Source of the DNA: Achromobacter sp. RTa | GTDB taxonomy: Bacteria > Pseudomonadota > Gammaproteobacteria > Burkholderiales > Burkholderiaceae_B | Assembly (NCBI RefSeq): GCF_000757485.1 | Contig: NZ_JPYO01000046.1 | Span: 32,558-96,557 of the forward strand | DNA length: 64,000 nucleotides | Direction of reading: 5' to 3' | Shown: positions 17,158 through 24,331 of the stretch, one piece after another | Numbering within the stretch: position 1 is the first letter of the stretch | Layout: every line of letters starts with the position of its first letter | The notes under the pieces: model-generated | Database searches by the model: none | Seen by the model: the letters and a program-made list of their open reading frames with translations, nothing else | Told to the model about the DNA's origin: nothing | Translations under genes and position numbers: made by a program

Positions 17158-18323
17158 GAGTCCTGCCCGACGATGAGCACGTCCCGGCCGTCGTGCAGGC
17201 GGTCCACGCCTTCCACCACGACGAGTTCAGCGGGGGCCAGCCCCGCTTCCACTGCGATGCGGCCGGCGTTGGAGGGCCCCAGCCGCAGCACGCGGCGGCT
17301 GGCGCGCCGGTCTTCCCCGATCACGAAGACGAAAGCGCCTTCGGATCCGTACTGCACCGCGGCCGTCGGAATGGTCACGACGTTATCCTGCTGCACCACC
17401 GCCAGCCGGATATTGACGAACTGGTTCGGAAACAGCGCTTCGTCGGCGTTGTCGAACCGGGCCCGCAGCCGCACCGTGCCGCTTGCGGCCTGGATGCGGT
17501 TGTCCAGCGCTTCCAGCGTGCCTTCGGCGAGGATGCGGCGGTCATCGGCATCCCAGGCCTGCACGCGCAGGGCGGCGGCGCGCGCCTGCGCCTGGCGCAG
17601 GATGTCCAGCCGCGTTTCCGGGATGCTGAACAGCACCGAGATCGGACGGATCTGCACCAGCGTGGCCAGGCCCTCGGTGTCGTCGGCCCGGACGTGGTTG
17701 CCGGCGTCGATGCGCCGCAGCCCGATGCGTCCGTCCTGGGGCGCGACGATGCGGGTATGGCCGAGCAGCCGCCGCGCGTCGGCGACCTGCGCCTCATTCT
17801 TCATGCGCTGCGCGGAATAGGCCCGTGCCTGCGCCTCGGCGGTGTCCAACTGCTGTCCGGCGACGGCGTCCTGGCGGGCCAGCCTGCGGTAGCGCTGCAG
17901 GTCAGCGGTGGCATTGTCCAGCAGCGCCTGGGTGCGGGCCAGTTCGCCTTCCGCGGAGGCCAGCGCCGCAAGATAGGGTCGCGCGTCGATCTCGGCCAGC
18001 AGCTGGCCCTGCGCAACGGCCTGGCCTTCGGTGAAATGCAGCTTCAGCAGTTCGCCGTCGACCTGCGGGCGCAGCACGGCCCGCGCCAGCGGGGTCACGG
18101 TGCCGAGCGCGTGCAGGTCGCGCTGCAGCGGACCGACACTGGCGGCCGCCACGCTGACGGCGACGGGGATCTGGCCGTACTCGGGCGGGCGGACGCCAGC
18201 GGGGCTCTTGGGGCCGGTCAGCCAGAACGCCAGGGCGGCGAGGGCGGCCAGCGCCAATACGGCCGCCAGCAGCATCAGGCGTTTGGAATGGGAACCAGGG
18301 CCCGCGGGAAGGGGCAGGGACAT
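17154..18323 (-). CDS. mdtA: RND efflux periplasmic adaptor, MdtA type
   Basis: A membrane-fusion protein of 389 residues from ATG 18323; a TTG four codons earlier is possible, and neither has a strong ribosome-binding site. After a short cytoplasmic lead there is one helix (LMLLAAVLALAALAALAFWL), then the lipoyl/barrel-sandwich halves (AVLRPQVDGELLKLHFTEGQ and GHTRIVAPQDGRIGLRRIDA), an alpha-hairpin between them, and a beta-barrel domain (LFPNQFVNIRLAV). It links the MdtBC pump to an outer-membrane channel. It follows the ACR3-like gene by 71 bp on the same strand, so mdtABC may extend that operon or use its own AT-rich promoter near 18360-18394. Confidence 0.9.
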   Translation of the reverse strand: MSLPLPAGPGSHSKRLMLLAAVLALAALAALAFWLTGPKSPAGVRPPEYGQIPVAVSVAAASVGPLQRDLHALGTVTPLARAVLRPQVDGELLKLHFTEGQAVAQGQLLAEIDARPYLAALASAEGELARTQALLDNATADLQRYRRLARQDAVAGQQLDTAEAQARAYSAQRMKNEAQVADARRLLGHTRIVAPQDGRIGLRRIDAGNHVRADDTEGLATLVQIRPISVLFSIPETRLDILRQAQARAAALRVQAWDADDRRILAEGTLEALDNRIQAASGTVRLRARFDNADEALFPNQFVNIRLAVVQQDNVVTIPTAAVQYGSEGAFVFVIGEDRRASRRVLRLGPSNAGRIAVEAGLAPAELVVVEGVDRLHDGRDVLIVGQDS

Positions 18324-18394
18324 CGGGACTGCCAAGCTTGGGGATTGGGGACAGCTCGGATTCTATATGAATAATAATGATTACCGTTTCTTGG

Positions 18395-19426
18395 TCAGTA
18401 AATTGTCAGGTCATTTCCCGCGCGCATTCCGCGATGCCGCGGCGTCAGCCGATACGCGCGCTGCCGCTGCCCGAGCAGCACCCGCCGCAGCACGGTCAGA
18501 TGGGGAAATTCCACCAGCATGCCGATGACCAGGGCTGCGTGGATCAGCGGTTCGTCCGGCATCGCGGCCATGGTCAGTGCCAGCATCAAGGGCGCGTTGC
18601 GGGCGGCGATGCTCATCGTGAGCAGGGCGTGTTCCGGATAGGCGAGTCGGCCCAGCCGGCTGATGGCTTCGCCCAGCAGGTAGGTGCATGCGAAGAAAAC
18701 GAACACCGCCAATAGAACCCAGGCGAAGGCGTTGCGGTGTTCGAGGATGACGGTGACGTTCGCGGCGAAGATCTCCATCGCCAGCAGCGCGATCACCCAG
18801 GGGACGGCGCGGTCCATGCGCTGCAGCAGACGGCTGAACCGCTTGCCGCCCAGCAGCCGGCGCAGGCCGTAGTGCGTCGGCACGGCCACGGCAAGGGGAA
18901 CCAGGAACCAGTGCAGCAGCGTATCGCCGATGACCCCGGCCTCGACCTGTACGGATCCCTGCGCGAAAAGGCGCAGATAGGCCGGATACAGCAGGAGCTG
19001 TCCGATCATGTTGATCGGGATGAGGGCCGTGCCCAGGGCGACATTGCCGCGCGCCAGACGGGTGAAGCCAAGGAACCAGTCCGTGCAGGGCGCCATGAAG
19101 TAGATCGCCAGCCCGACCAGCAGCGAGGGATGGGCTGCCAGCACGGCGCTGGCGATGGCGTAGCCTGCGGCTGGAACGAATACGTAGGTCGCCAGCGCCG
19201 CCAGCGCCAGGAAGCGCAGGTTGCCCCAGGCGCGCACCACGGCGTCGAAGCGCACGCCGAAAAAAAGCAGCGTGACCAGGATGAGGAGGGTGGCGTTGAC
19301 GTGCCCGCCCAGCAGTTCGCCCGTCGCGGGCCAGTGGTGGCCGATGGCCGCGCCCGCAACGATGCTGGCGGTCAGCAGCAAGGAAATTCCGGCCTTGCGG
19401 ACGGCGTTTCCCAGGACGTTCAGCAC
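18395..19426 (-). CDS. ACR3/bile-acid:sodium symporter (BASS) superfamily transporter
   Basis: An inner-membrane protein of 343 residues with about ten helices. The stretch FMAPCTDWFLGFTRLARGNV is the counterpart of the conserved APCTxM...TRGN region of ACR3 arsenite exporters, with the key Cys present; the C-terminal ARNAPLMLALTMA is also typical. I choose GTG 19426: AGGG lies 6 nt before it and it overlaps the upstream stop (GTGCTGA). A TTG at 19444 is possible. Family members export arsenite or take up anions with sodium; in this Zur-headed operon the substrate is unknown. No arsR or arsC is nearby, so I avoid calling it an arsenite pump. Confidence 0.75.
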   Translation of the reverse strand: MLNVLGNAVRKAGISLLLTASIVAGAAIGHHWPATGELLGGHVNATLLILVTLLFFGVRFDAVVRAWGNLRFLALAALATYVFVPAAGYAIASAVLAAHPSLLVGLAIYFMAPCTDWFLGFTRLARGNVALGTALIPINMIGQLLLYPAYLRLFAQGSVQVEAGVIGDTLLHWFLVPLAVAVPTHYGLRRLLGGKRFSRLLQRMDRAVPWVIALLAMEIFAANVTVILEHRNAFAWVLLAVFVFFACTYLLGEAISRLGRLAYPEHALLTMSIAARNAPLMLALTMAAMPDEPLIHAALVIGMLVEFPHLTVLRRVLLGQRQRAYRLTPRHRGMRAGNDLTIY

Positions 19427-20541
19427 TCGCAGCCCTCGCAGCAATCGCTGTTGCCGAATGGTCCCCAGGCGCCCGGGCCTGTTTCCAGGGCGCTGGTGTC
19501 GCGGTCCAGGCGCAGCCCGATGCTGCGGGCGATCAGGGCGTAGCGCTGGCGGAACTTGTAAATGAAGCAGTAGATGCGCTTGTCCTGGCGCACTTGCGGG
19601 CCAGCCATGAACAGCCCCGGCGCGGCCGTGGATTCATCGGACTCGGTCAGCAGGACCCGGCCATCGTCGTCCCATTCCCAGAGTTCGGCGATCTGCCGCG
19701 CGCCGCCGCCCTTGAGGAATCCGGTTCCGAGTATCGGGGCCTGCTTTTCGTCCCAGTACCGGCCGTCGCCCGCGTGGATGCGGAATCCGCCTCCCTCGTG
19801 CCGCGTCAGGCCGACGACGTCCACGCCGAACGCGATCTCCAGCCGGCCGGTGTCGACGGCTGCGTACAGCCGCTGGCGGGTGTAGGGCGAGAGCGACAGG
19901 CTGGGGTCGTGCGGAGCCTGGGGATCCCATGTCGACTTGCGGGCGAGCAGCCGCGTCGTGCGCCCGAGCCTGACCAGGTTGACGGCCGCGTCGACGCCGC
20001 TCTCGTAGCCGCCGATCACGGTGTAGCGGCCGGCCTGGAAGCGCGCCCAGTCGTCCACCTGGGCGTAGTGCGGGCACCATTGCGCGCCGGGAAAGGGCGC
20101 AAGGTCGGGGAACTGGAATTCACCCGTGGCCCAGACCAGGAACCCGGCCTGCAGCTTGCCCTTGGACGTATCGAGGATGAAGCCGCCTCCGGGCAGCGCC
20201 CCGACCGCCAGGACCTTGCAACCGGTGGTGATGGGGAGTCCATGCCCCTGGGCGATGTAGCCCAGGTACTCGGCGTACTGCGGGCCGCTGGGGTGCTCGG
20301 CGCCGGTGTGGATGGCCGGCGAACTCAATTCGTTCACGGCGTTCAGGTCGGCCAGGCCGAAGGGGTTGCTATGGAAGGACGGCGTGATGAAGCGCGCCTG
20401 CGCCGGCCAGCGCAGGAAAGATTCGCCCACGCGCCCGGCCTCGAGCACCCCGAACTTCAGCCCCGGCACCTTCTGCAGCGCCAGGGCCGCGCCGATGCCG
20501 GCTGCCCCCGCGCCGACCACGGCGACATCCAGGCGATGCAT
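19420..20541 (-). CDS. FAD/NAD(P)-binding oxidoreductase with Cys-rich tail
   Basis: A flavoprotein of 373 residues with a Rossmann FAD motif at the N-terminus (VAVVGAGAAGIGAALALQ), the family block SFLRWPAQARFITPSFHSNP, a second nucleotide-binding motif (YTVIGGYESGVDAAVNLVRL) and ATGEFQFPDL. It resembles the CzcO/YpdA-like pyridine-nucleotide oxidoreductases. It ends in DCCEGCEC, four cysteines in the last seven residues, which could bind a metal or exchange thiols; the same bases hold the ribosome-binding site and start of the next gene. Its ATG overlaps the bL36B stop (TAATG). I infer a role in metal or thiol stress under zinc limitation; the reaction is unknown. Confidence 0.8.
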   Translation of the reverse strand: MHRLDVAVVGAGAAGIGAALALQKVPGLKFGVLEAGRVGESFLRWPAQARFITPSFHSNPFGLADLNAVNELSSPAIHTGAEHPSGPQYAEYLGYIAQGHGLPITTGCKVLAVGALPGGGFILDTSKGKLQAGFLVWATGEFQFPDLAPFPGAQWCPHYAQVDDWARFQAGRYTVIGGYESGVDAAVNLVRLGRTTRLLARKSTWDPQAPHDPSLSLSPYTRQRLYAAVDTGRLEIAFGVDVVGLTRHEGGGFRIHAGDGRYWDEKQAPILGTGFLKGGGARQIAELWEWDDDGRVLLTESDESTAAPGLFMAGPQVRQDKRIYCFIYKFRQRYALIARSIGLRLDRDTSALETGPGAWGPFGNSDCCEGCEC

Positions 20542-20687
20542 TACGCATTCCTGTTCTTGGCGCCGCCCTGGCGGGCCTTGAAGCGCGGATTCGACTTGCA
20601 GATGACGTAGATGCGGCCGCGGCGGCGCACGACCTGGCAATCGCGGTGGCGCGTCTTGGCGTCTTTGAGCGAGGAGAGGACTTTCAT
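20541..20687 (-). CDS. rpmJ2: Alternative, zinc-free ribosomal protein bL36B
   Basis: A 48-residue ribosomal protein (MKVLSSLKDAKTRHRDCQVV, ending SNPRFKARQGGAKNRNA) close to E. coli YkgO. The zinc-binding form of bL36 has a Cys-x2-Cys-x12-Cys-x4-5-His site; here the first Cys is replaced (His14/Arg15) and the last His is Phe36, leaving Cys17 and Cys30, which is the C-minus form. Such paralogues replace the zinc form when zinc is scarce and are normally repressed by Zur. AAAGGAG precedes the ATG, and a Zur-like palindrome lies about 75-90 bp upstream. First gene of the minus-strand run. Confidence 0.93.
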   Translation of the reverse strand: MKVLSSLKDAKTRHRDCQVVRRRGRIYVICKSNPRFKARQGGAKNRNA

Positions 20688-20760
20688 GGGGCTCCTTTCG
20701 GGCTAAGGGGAGAATCGACAGGAGAGGTGCATGGCGTGCGGATCCTGGCTTGTAAAAACG

Positions 20761-20778
20761 TGATGTTATAACGTATCA
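20761..20778. promoter_or_regulatory. Zur-like operator between bL36B and the divergent gene
   Basis: TGATGTTATAACGTATCA has TGAT/ATCA ends and contains the 8-bp palindrome GTTATAAC, close to the proteobacterial Zur consensus (TGTTATAnTATAACA). It lies in the 126-bp gap between bL36B and the divergent gene at 20814, and on the minus strand includes a possible -10 element, TATAAC. The operon content (zinc-free bL36) supports Zur. Confidence 0.65.
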
Positions 20779-20813
20779 ATAGCGAACTCAAGCGCCTGCG
20801 GGAGCCGCGTAAA

Positions 20814-21542
20814 ATGCGGCTTTCCTCATTCCTGGCGCGGGCTTGCCGCGCCCTTCACAAGGAGGACGAGCTGGCTCCCTTGGAGACCGTGGCGATCGAG
20901 CTCAAGGCCAAGCTGGTCTTCTGCTTCGACCATGCCTGCAAACAAAAGGAATTGAGCAAGAAGGAACGGCAGCTCGCTTCCGAGATCGCGGCGCAGTTGG
21001 TGGAAGAGACCCTGTGCGGCCTGGAGCTGGACGGCACGCCGGGCGAATGCGACATCGATCGCCTCAAGGCCCTTTACCGCAAGCATGCCGGCAGCGATTT
21101 CGACGCGGACTTTGCCGAAGAGCGCGAGGCGCCGGCGCAAGCGCTTCCGGTCCCGCAAGAGAATGCGGACGGCGCCGCGCAGGCTTTGCTGGCCGAAGCC
21201 CGCGCGCTGGCGGGCGCGGAGCCGGAGCGCCGGGGCGCGCTGGGCGAAGACCGCTATGCGGAATACAACCGGGCGCTGGAGGCGCGCTTGGCAGGCGTGG
21301 CAGGGGAAATCGCCGCCGCCGAACGCGGCTTCAAGTCGCGCTATCAGTTCGACCCGGAGCAATCCATCGATCCTTCCGACTTGATGGAGGATCTGGAAGG
21401 CGAAATCGCCGACGTGCGCGACTACATCGGCGAACTGGAGTTCGAACTGTCGCAGTTCGTGGACATGCAGCAGGTCAAGGCCTGGCTCCAGGCCATGAAA
21501 CAGCAACTGGCCGCGACCCGCCGGCGCGAAGCGCGCGGCTGA
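20814..21542 (+). CDS. Conserved-looking cytoplasmic protein of unknown function
   Basis: A hydrophilic 242-residue protein with no signal peptide or membrane segment. Residues 15-85 are helical with two Cys (FCFDHACKQKELSKKERQLA; ETLCGLELDG), 95-150 are Ala/Glu-rich and probably flexible, and 150-240 look like a coiled coil (ARLAGVAGEIAAAERGFKSR; MEDLEGEIADVRDYIGELEF). I do not recognise the family. Codon use fits a real gene (strong third-position GC) and its transcription diverges from the bL36B operon across the Zur-like palindrome, so it could share zinc control. Confidence 0.7.
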   Translation: MRLSSFLARACRALHKEDELAPLETVAIELKAKLVFCFDHACKQKELSKKERQLASEIAAQLVEETLCGLELDGTPGECDIDRLKALYRKHAGSDFDADFAEEREAPAQALPVPQENADGAAQALLAEARALAGAEPERRGALGEDRYAEYNRALEARLAGVAGEIAAAERGFKSRYQFDPEQSIDPSDLMEDLEGEIADVRDYIGELEFELSQFVDMQQVKAWLQAMKQQLAATRRREARG

Positions 21543-21561
21543 GCGCGGCGGGGGCCAGGGT

Positions 21562-22812
21562 TCAGGCAGCGGGACGCCGGACCGCCGGCACCACGCGCAT
21601 CGCAGGCGCCGCCGCCTTGCCCGCGTCCGCCCGCGGACGGATCATCAACGGGAAGAAGCGCCACAGGTACAAGGCGAACGCCAGCGCCCAGGCGCTGGCC
21701 GACGCATGCAGCAATCCAAGCATGGCCGTGGTGGGCAGCAGGGCTGCCAGGCGCAGCAGCGCCGCCACGATCACCAGCACGTAGCTGGCGACCATGCTGC
21801 GGTCGGTCTGCAGCGGCCGGCCCAGGTGGCCCAGCGCCGTGCGCGTCACCATGCCGATAATGAGCACCGAGAAACCGGCCACGCCGATCACGTGCGCAGG
21901 CCAGGCGGTCCGCAGCACGTAGCCGCTCAATTGCGCGGCCCCGACGAGCAGGCCGATACCCAGGCCGCCGTAGCCCGCGTACAGGATCCACAGCAGCGGC
22001 ACGCGGCGCACGGCCCAGGGCTTCCAGGAAATCCATTGCGCCAGCGCGATCGCGCCGGTCGCAGCCAGCGCCGCCGCGGCCACTTGCGGCCGGCCGGCCA
22101 GCAGGCAGGCGATGGCGACGACGCCCGTGCCCAATTGCCAGTGGCCGCTGCGGGTATGCGGCGGGATGTCCAGGCCCGCCACGGCGCGCTTCGCGAAGAA
22201 GGGGATGATGCGGCGGGCGATCAGCAGGGTCAGCACGGCCATGCTCAGCAGGCCCGCGTTGAAGTAGCGCATCAGCGCGAAATAGTCGCCCTGGACCGTG
22301 GCCCAGAGATAGAGCGCGTTGGTGAGGCCCAGGGCCAGCAGCAGCAGCGGAACGCCATAGTTGCGCCGGTTGCGCGTGACCGCGACGGCGCGGCCCAGCG
22401 CGGCGGCGGCCCACAGGAAGAACAGCAGGTCGGCCGCGGCGGCCGCCAGGAATGCCGGCCGTCCGGGCACGAGATACCCCGCGCGCGCCACGATCCACAC
22501 CACGCACAGGGCGGCCAGGGCGTTGCCGCGCAGCGGATTCCTGCCCGTCCAGTTGGCGCCGGCCGTCAGCAGGAACCCCACCGCGATGGTGGCCACGAAG
22601 CCCCACAGCATTTCGTGCGCATGCCAGGGCATGCCGCCCAGCACGCCCGTCAGCAGGGACGGAGCATGGACCCACAGCAGCACGGACGCCAGCGCCCAGA
22701 AGCAGCCGGCCAGGTATAGCGGGCGGAAGCCCATTTCGGTGAAGGCGCGCCATTGGGGGCGGGCGCGGCGCGCGGCCGCGTCAGGTTCTTCGATGGTCAG
22801 CAGCGTGCTCAT
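21562..22812 (-). CDS. nnrS: NnrS family haem-copper membrane protein
   Basis: A 416-residue inner-membrane protein with about 12 helices that matches NnrS: FTEMGFRPLYLAGCFWAL at the N-terminus, then MPWHAHEMLWGFVATIAVGF with the conserved His pair, LLTAGANWTGRNPLRG, and GVAGFSVLIIGMVTRTALGH. NnrS lessens nitric-oxide damage to iron metabolism in denitrifiers. An NsrR-type operator sits 19 bp before the start, so derepression by nitric oxide is expected. It diverges from narK1, placing nitric-oxide defence beside the nitrate-respiration genes. Confidence 0.93.
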   Translation of the reverse strand: MSTLLTIEEPDAAARRARPQWRAFTEMGFRPLYLAGCFWALASVLLWVHAPSLLTGVLGGMPWHAHEMLWGFVATIAVGFLLTAGANWTGRNPLRGNALAALCVVWIVARAGYLVPGRPAFLAAAAADLLFFLWAAAALGRAVAVTRNRRNYGVPLLLLALGLTNALYLWATVQGDYFALMRYFNAGLLSMAVLTLLIARRIIPFFAKRAVAGLDIPPHTRSGHWQLGTGVVAIACLLAGRPQVAAAALAATGAIALAQWISWKPWAVRRVPLLWILYAGYGGLGIGLLVGAAQLSGYVLRTAWPAHVIGVAGFSVLIIGMVTRTALGHLGRPLQTDRSMVASYVLVIVAALLRLAALLPTTAMLGLLHASASAWALAFALYLWRFFPLMIRPRADAGKAAAPAMRVVPAVRRPAA

Positions 22813-22830
22813 GGGGGCCTGCGAGTTTAA

Positions 22831-22853
22831 AAGGTGTATTTCAAATACATATT
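22831..22853. promoter_or_regulatory. NsrR operator
   Basis: AAGGTGTATTT (22831-22841), one base, then AAATACATATT (22843-22853): an 11-1-11 inverted repeat like the NsrR consensus AAGATGCATTT-n-AAATGCATCTT, with the transitions usual in natural sites. It ends 18 bp before the nnrS start codon. Confidence 0.8.
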
Positions 22854-22897
22854 AATACGCCCAGCAGCTTGTCGCCAGCGGCGGAGGGCGCCGGCGA

Positions 22898-22911
22898 TTG
22901 ATCCAGCGCAA
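22898..22911 (+). promoter_or_regulatory. Anr/FNR-like box in the nnrS-narK1 gap
   Basis: TTGATCCAGCGCAA keeps the left half TTGAT and CAA of the right half of the FNR/Anr consensus (8 of 10 positions). It is 134 bp before the narK1 start and 45 bp from the NsrR box, so it could serve either promoter. Confidence 0.55.
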
Positions 22912-22930
22912 GCCAGAGCCAAAGACCGGG

Positions 22931-22942
22931 GTGACTAGTCAC
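22931..22942. promoter_or_regulatory. Palindrome GTGACTAGTCAC upstream of narK1
   Basis: A perfect 12-bp palindrome about 100 bp before the narK1 start. Its core TGACTAGTCA, with preceding G residues, recurs upstream of narG. It fits neither Anr/FNR (half-sites are 2 bp too close) nor the NarL 7-2-7 site. The binding protein is unknown. Confidence 0.4.
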
Positions 22943-23044
22943 ATCGGCATGGGGGTTCTGGTCGGCCGGCGAATGTTCGCCGGGGCGCCCTGTCCCTAGG
23001 CTAACGCCATGTGAGATGTCTTCGTGAGCAAAGCGAGAATAACC

Positions 23045-24304
23045 ATGGCAGCAAGTCATTCCTCGGCCGGCGCGCCGATGCGGGTCCTGATATCCAGCAC
23101 TTTCGCCTTCACCATCTGCTTCGCGGTGTGGATGATATTCGCCGTGCTGGGCATACCCATCAAGACGCAGCTGGGCCTGTCCGAAACCGAATTCGGCCTG
23201 TTGGCCGCCATGCCGGTGCTGACCGGCTCACTGGTGCGGGTGCCGCTGGGCATCTGGACGGACCGCTACGGCGGCCGTCCGGTGTTCTTCGTCCTGATGC
23301 TGCTCGCCGTCGTGCCCATCTGGCTGATGTCGTATGCGACGCAGTACTGGCAATTCCTGGTGCTGGCGCTGTTCGTGGGGCTGACGGGCGGCTCCTTCTC
23401 GGTCGGCACGCCCTACGTGGCGCGCTGGTTCCCGCGCAATAAGCAGGGTCTGGCCATGGGCGTGTTCGGCGCCGGCAATTCGGGCTCGGCCATCACCAAG
23501 TTCGTCGCTCCGGCGCTGATCGCGGCCGCGGGCGGCGCCTGGGTCATCGTGCCGCAGGTCTATGCCGTCGCGCTGCTGGTCACGGCGATCCTGTTCTGGC
23601 TGTTCTCGGCGTCGGATCCCTCGCACCGCGTGAAGAGCGGCGCCAGCCTGTCGGCGCAGCTGGCCATGCTCAAGGACCCGCGCGTCTGGCGCTATTGCCA
23701 GTACTACTCGGTGGTGTTCGGCGGCTATGTGGCGCTGGCGCTGTGGATGACCAAGTACTACATCGGCGAATACGGCTTCGACATGAAGCTGGCCGCGCTG
23801 CTGGCGGCGTGCTTCTCGCTGCCCGGCGGGGTGCTGCGCGCTCTGGGCGGTTGGATCTCGGACCGCTACGGCGCCTACAAGACGACCTGGTGGGTCATGT
23901 GGGTGTGCTGGGTGGCGTTCTTCATCCTCAGCTATCCGCAAACGCATTTCACCGTGTTGACGGCCGGCGGCCCGCGCAGCTTCGACATCGCCCTGGGGCC
24001 GGTCAGCTTCACCATCCTGCTGTTCATCGTGGGCATCGCGATGGCCATCGGTAAGGCGTCCGTCTTCAAGTTCATCTCGGACGAGTTCGGCGAAAACATC
24101 GGAGCCGTGTCCGGCATCGTCGGCCTGGCCGGCGGCCTGGGCGGATTCGTGCTGCCGATCATGTTCGGGCTGCTGCTGGACATCACGGGCATCCGCTCCA
24201 GCGCGTTCATGCTGCTGTACGGCACCGTCTGCGTCTCCCTGATTTTCATGCACTTCAGTTTCCGGCCGGAAAGCGCGGCCCTCGCCCGGCAGCACGCCGC
24301 CTGA
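23045..24304 (+). CDS. narK1: NarK1-type nitrate/nitrite MFS transporter
   Basis: A 419-residue 12-helix major-facilitator protein of the nitrate/nitrite porter family. It carries the nitrate signatures GLTGGSFSVGTPYVARWFPR and GVFGAGNSGSAITKF in the first half and GIVGLAGGLGGFVLPI in the second, with conserved Arg for anion binding (LVRVPLGIWTDRYGGRP). The order, a shorter NarK1 followed by a longer NarK2 and then narG, matches Pseudomonas, where NarK1-type proteins are thought to import nitrate with protons. I use ATG 23045; a GTG at 23024 would add seven residues. The narK2 gene follows after 27 bp. Confidence 0.9.
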   Translation: MAASHSSAGAPMRVLISSTFAFTICFAVWMIFAVLGIPIKTQLGLSETEFGLLAAMPVLTGSLVRVPLGIWTDRYGGRPVFFVLMLLAVVPIWLMSYATQYWQFLVLALFVGLTGGSFSVGTPYVARWFPRNKQGLAMGVFGAGNSGSAITKFVAPALIAAAGGAWVIVPQVYAVALLVTAILFWLFSASDPSHRVKSGASLSAQLAMLKDPRVWRYCQYYSVVFGGYVALALWMTKYYIGEYGFDMKLAALLAACFSLPGGVLRALGGWISDRYGAYKTTWWVMWVCWVAFFILSYPQTHFTVLTAGGPRSFDIALGPVSFTILLFIVGIAMAIGKASVFKFISDEFGENIGAVSGIVGLAGGLGGFVLPIMFGLLLDITGIRSSAFMLLYGTVCVSLIFMHFSFRPESAALARQHAA

Positions 24305-24331
24305 TCTCCCCTTATATCCTGAGAGAATCCT

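Noticed and set aside
18324..18335. TTG start for mdtA four codons upstream
   Set aside because: No better ribosome-binding site than the ATG at 18323, and ATG is preferred.
18395..19426. Arsenic resistance operon
   Set aside because: The transporter is ACR3-like, but arsR, arsC and arsH are absent and the operon head is zinc-related, so the name would mislead.
22931..22942. GTGACTAGTCAC as an Anr/FNR or CRP site
   Set aside because: TGA and TCA are 7 bp apart here against 9 in FNR sites, and CRP sites need a 6-bp spacer between TGTGA and TCACA.
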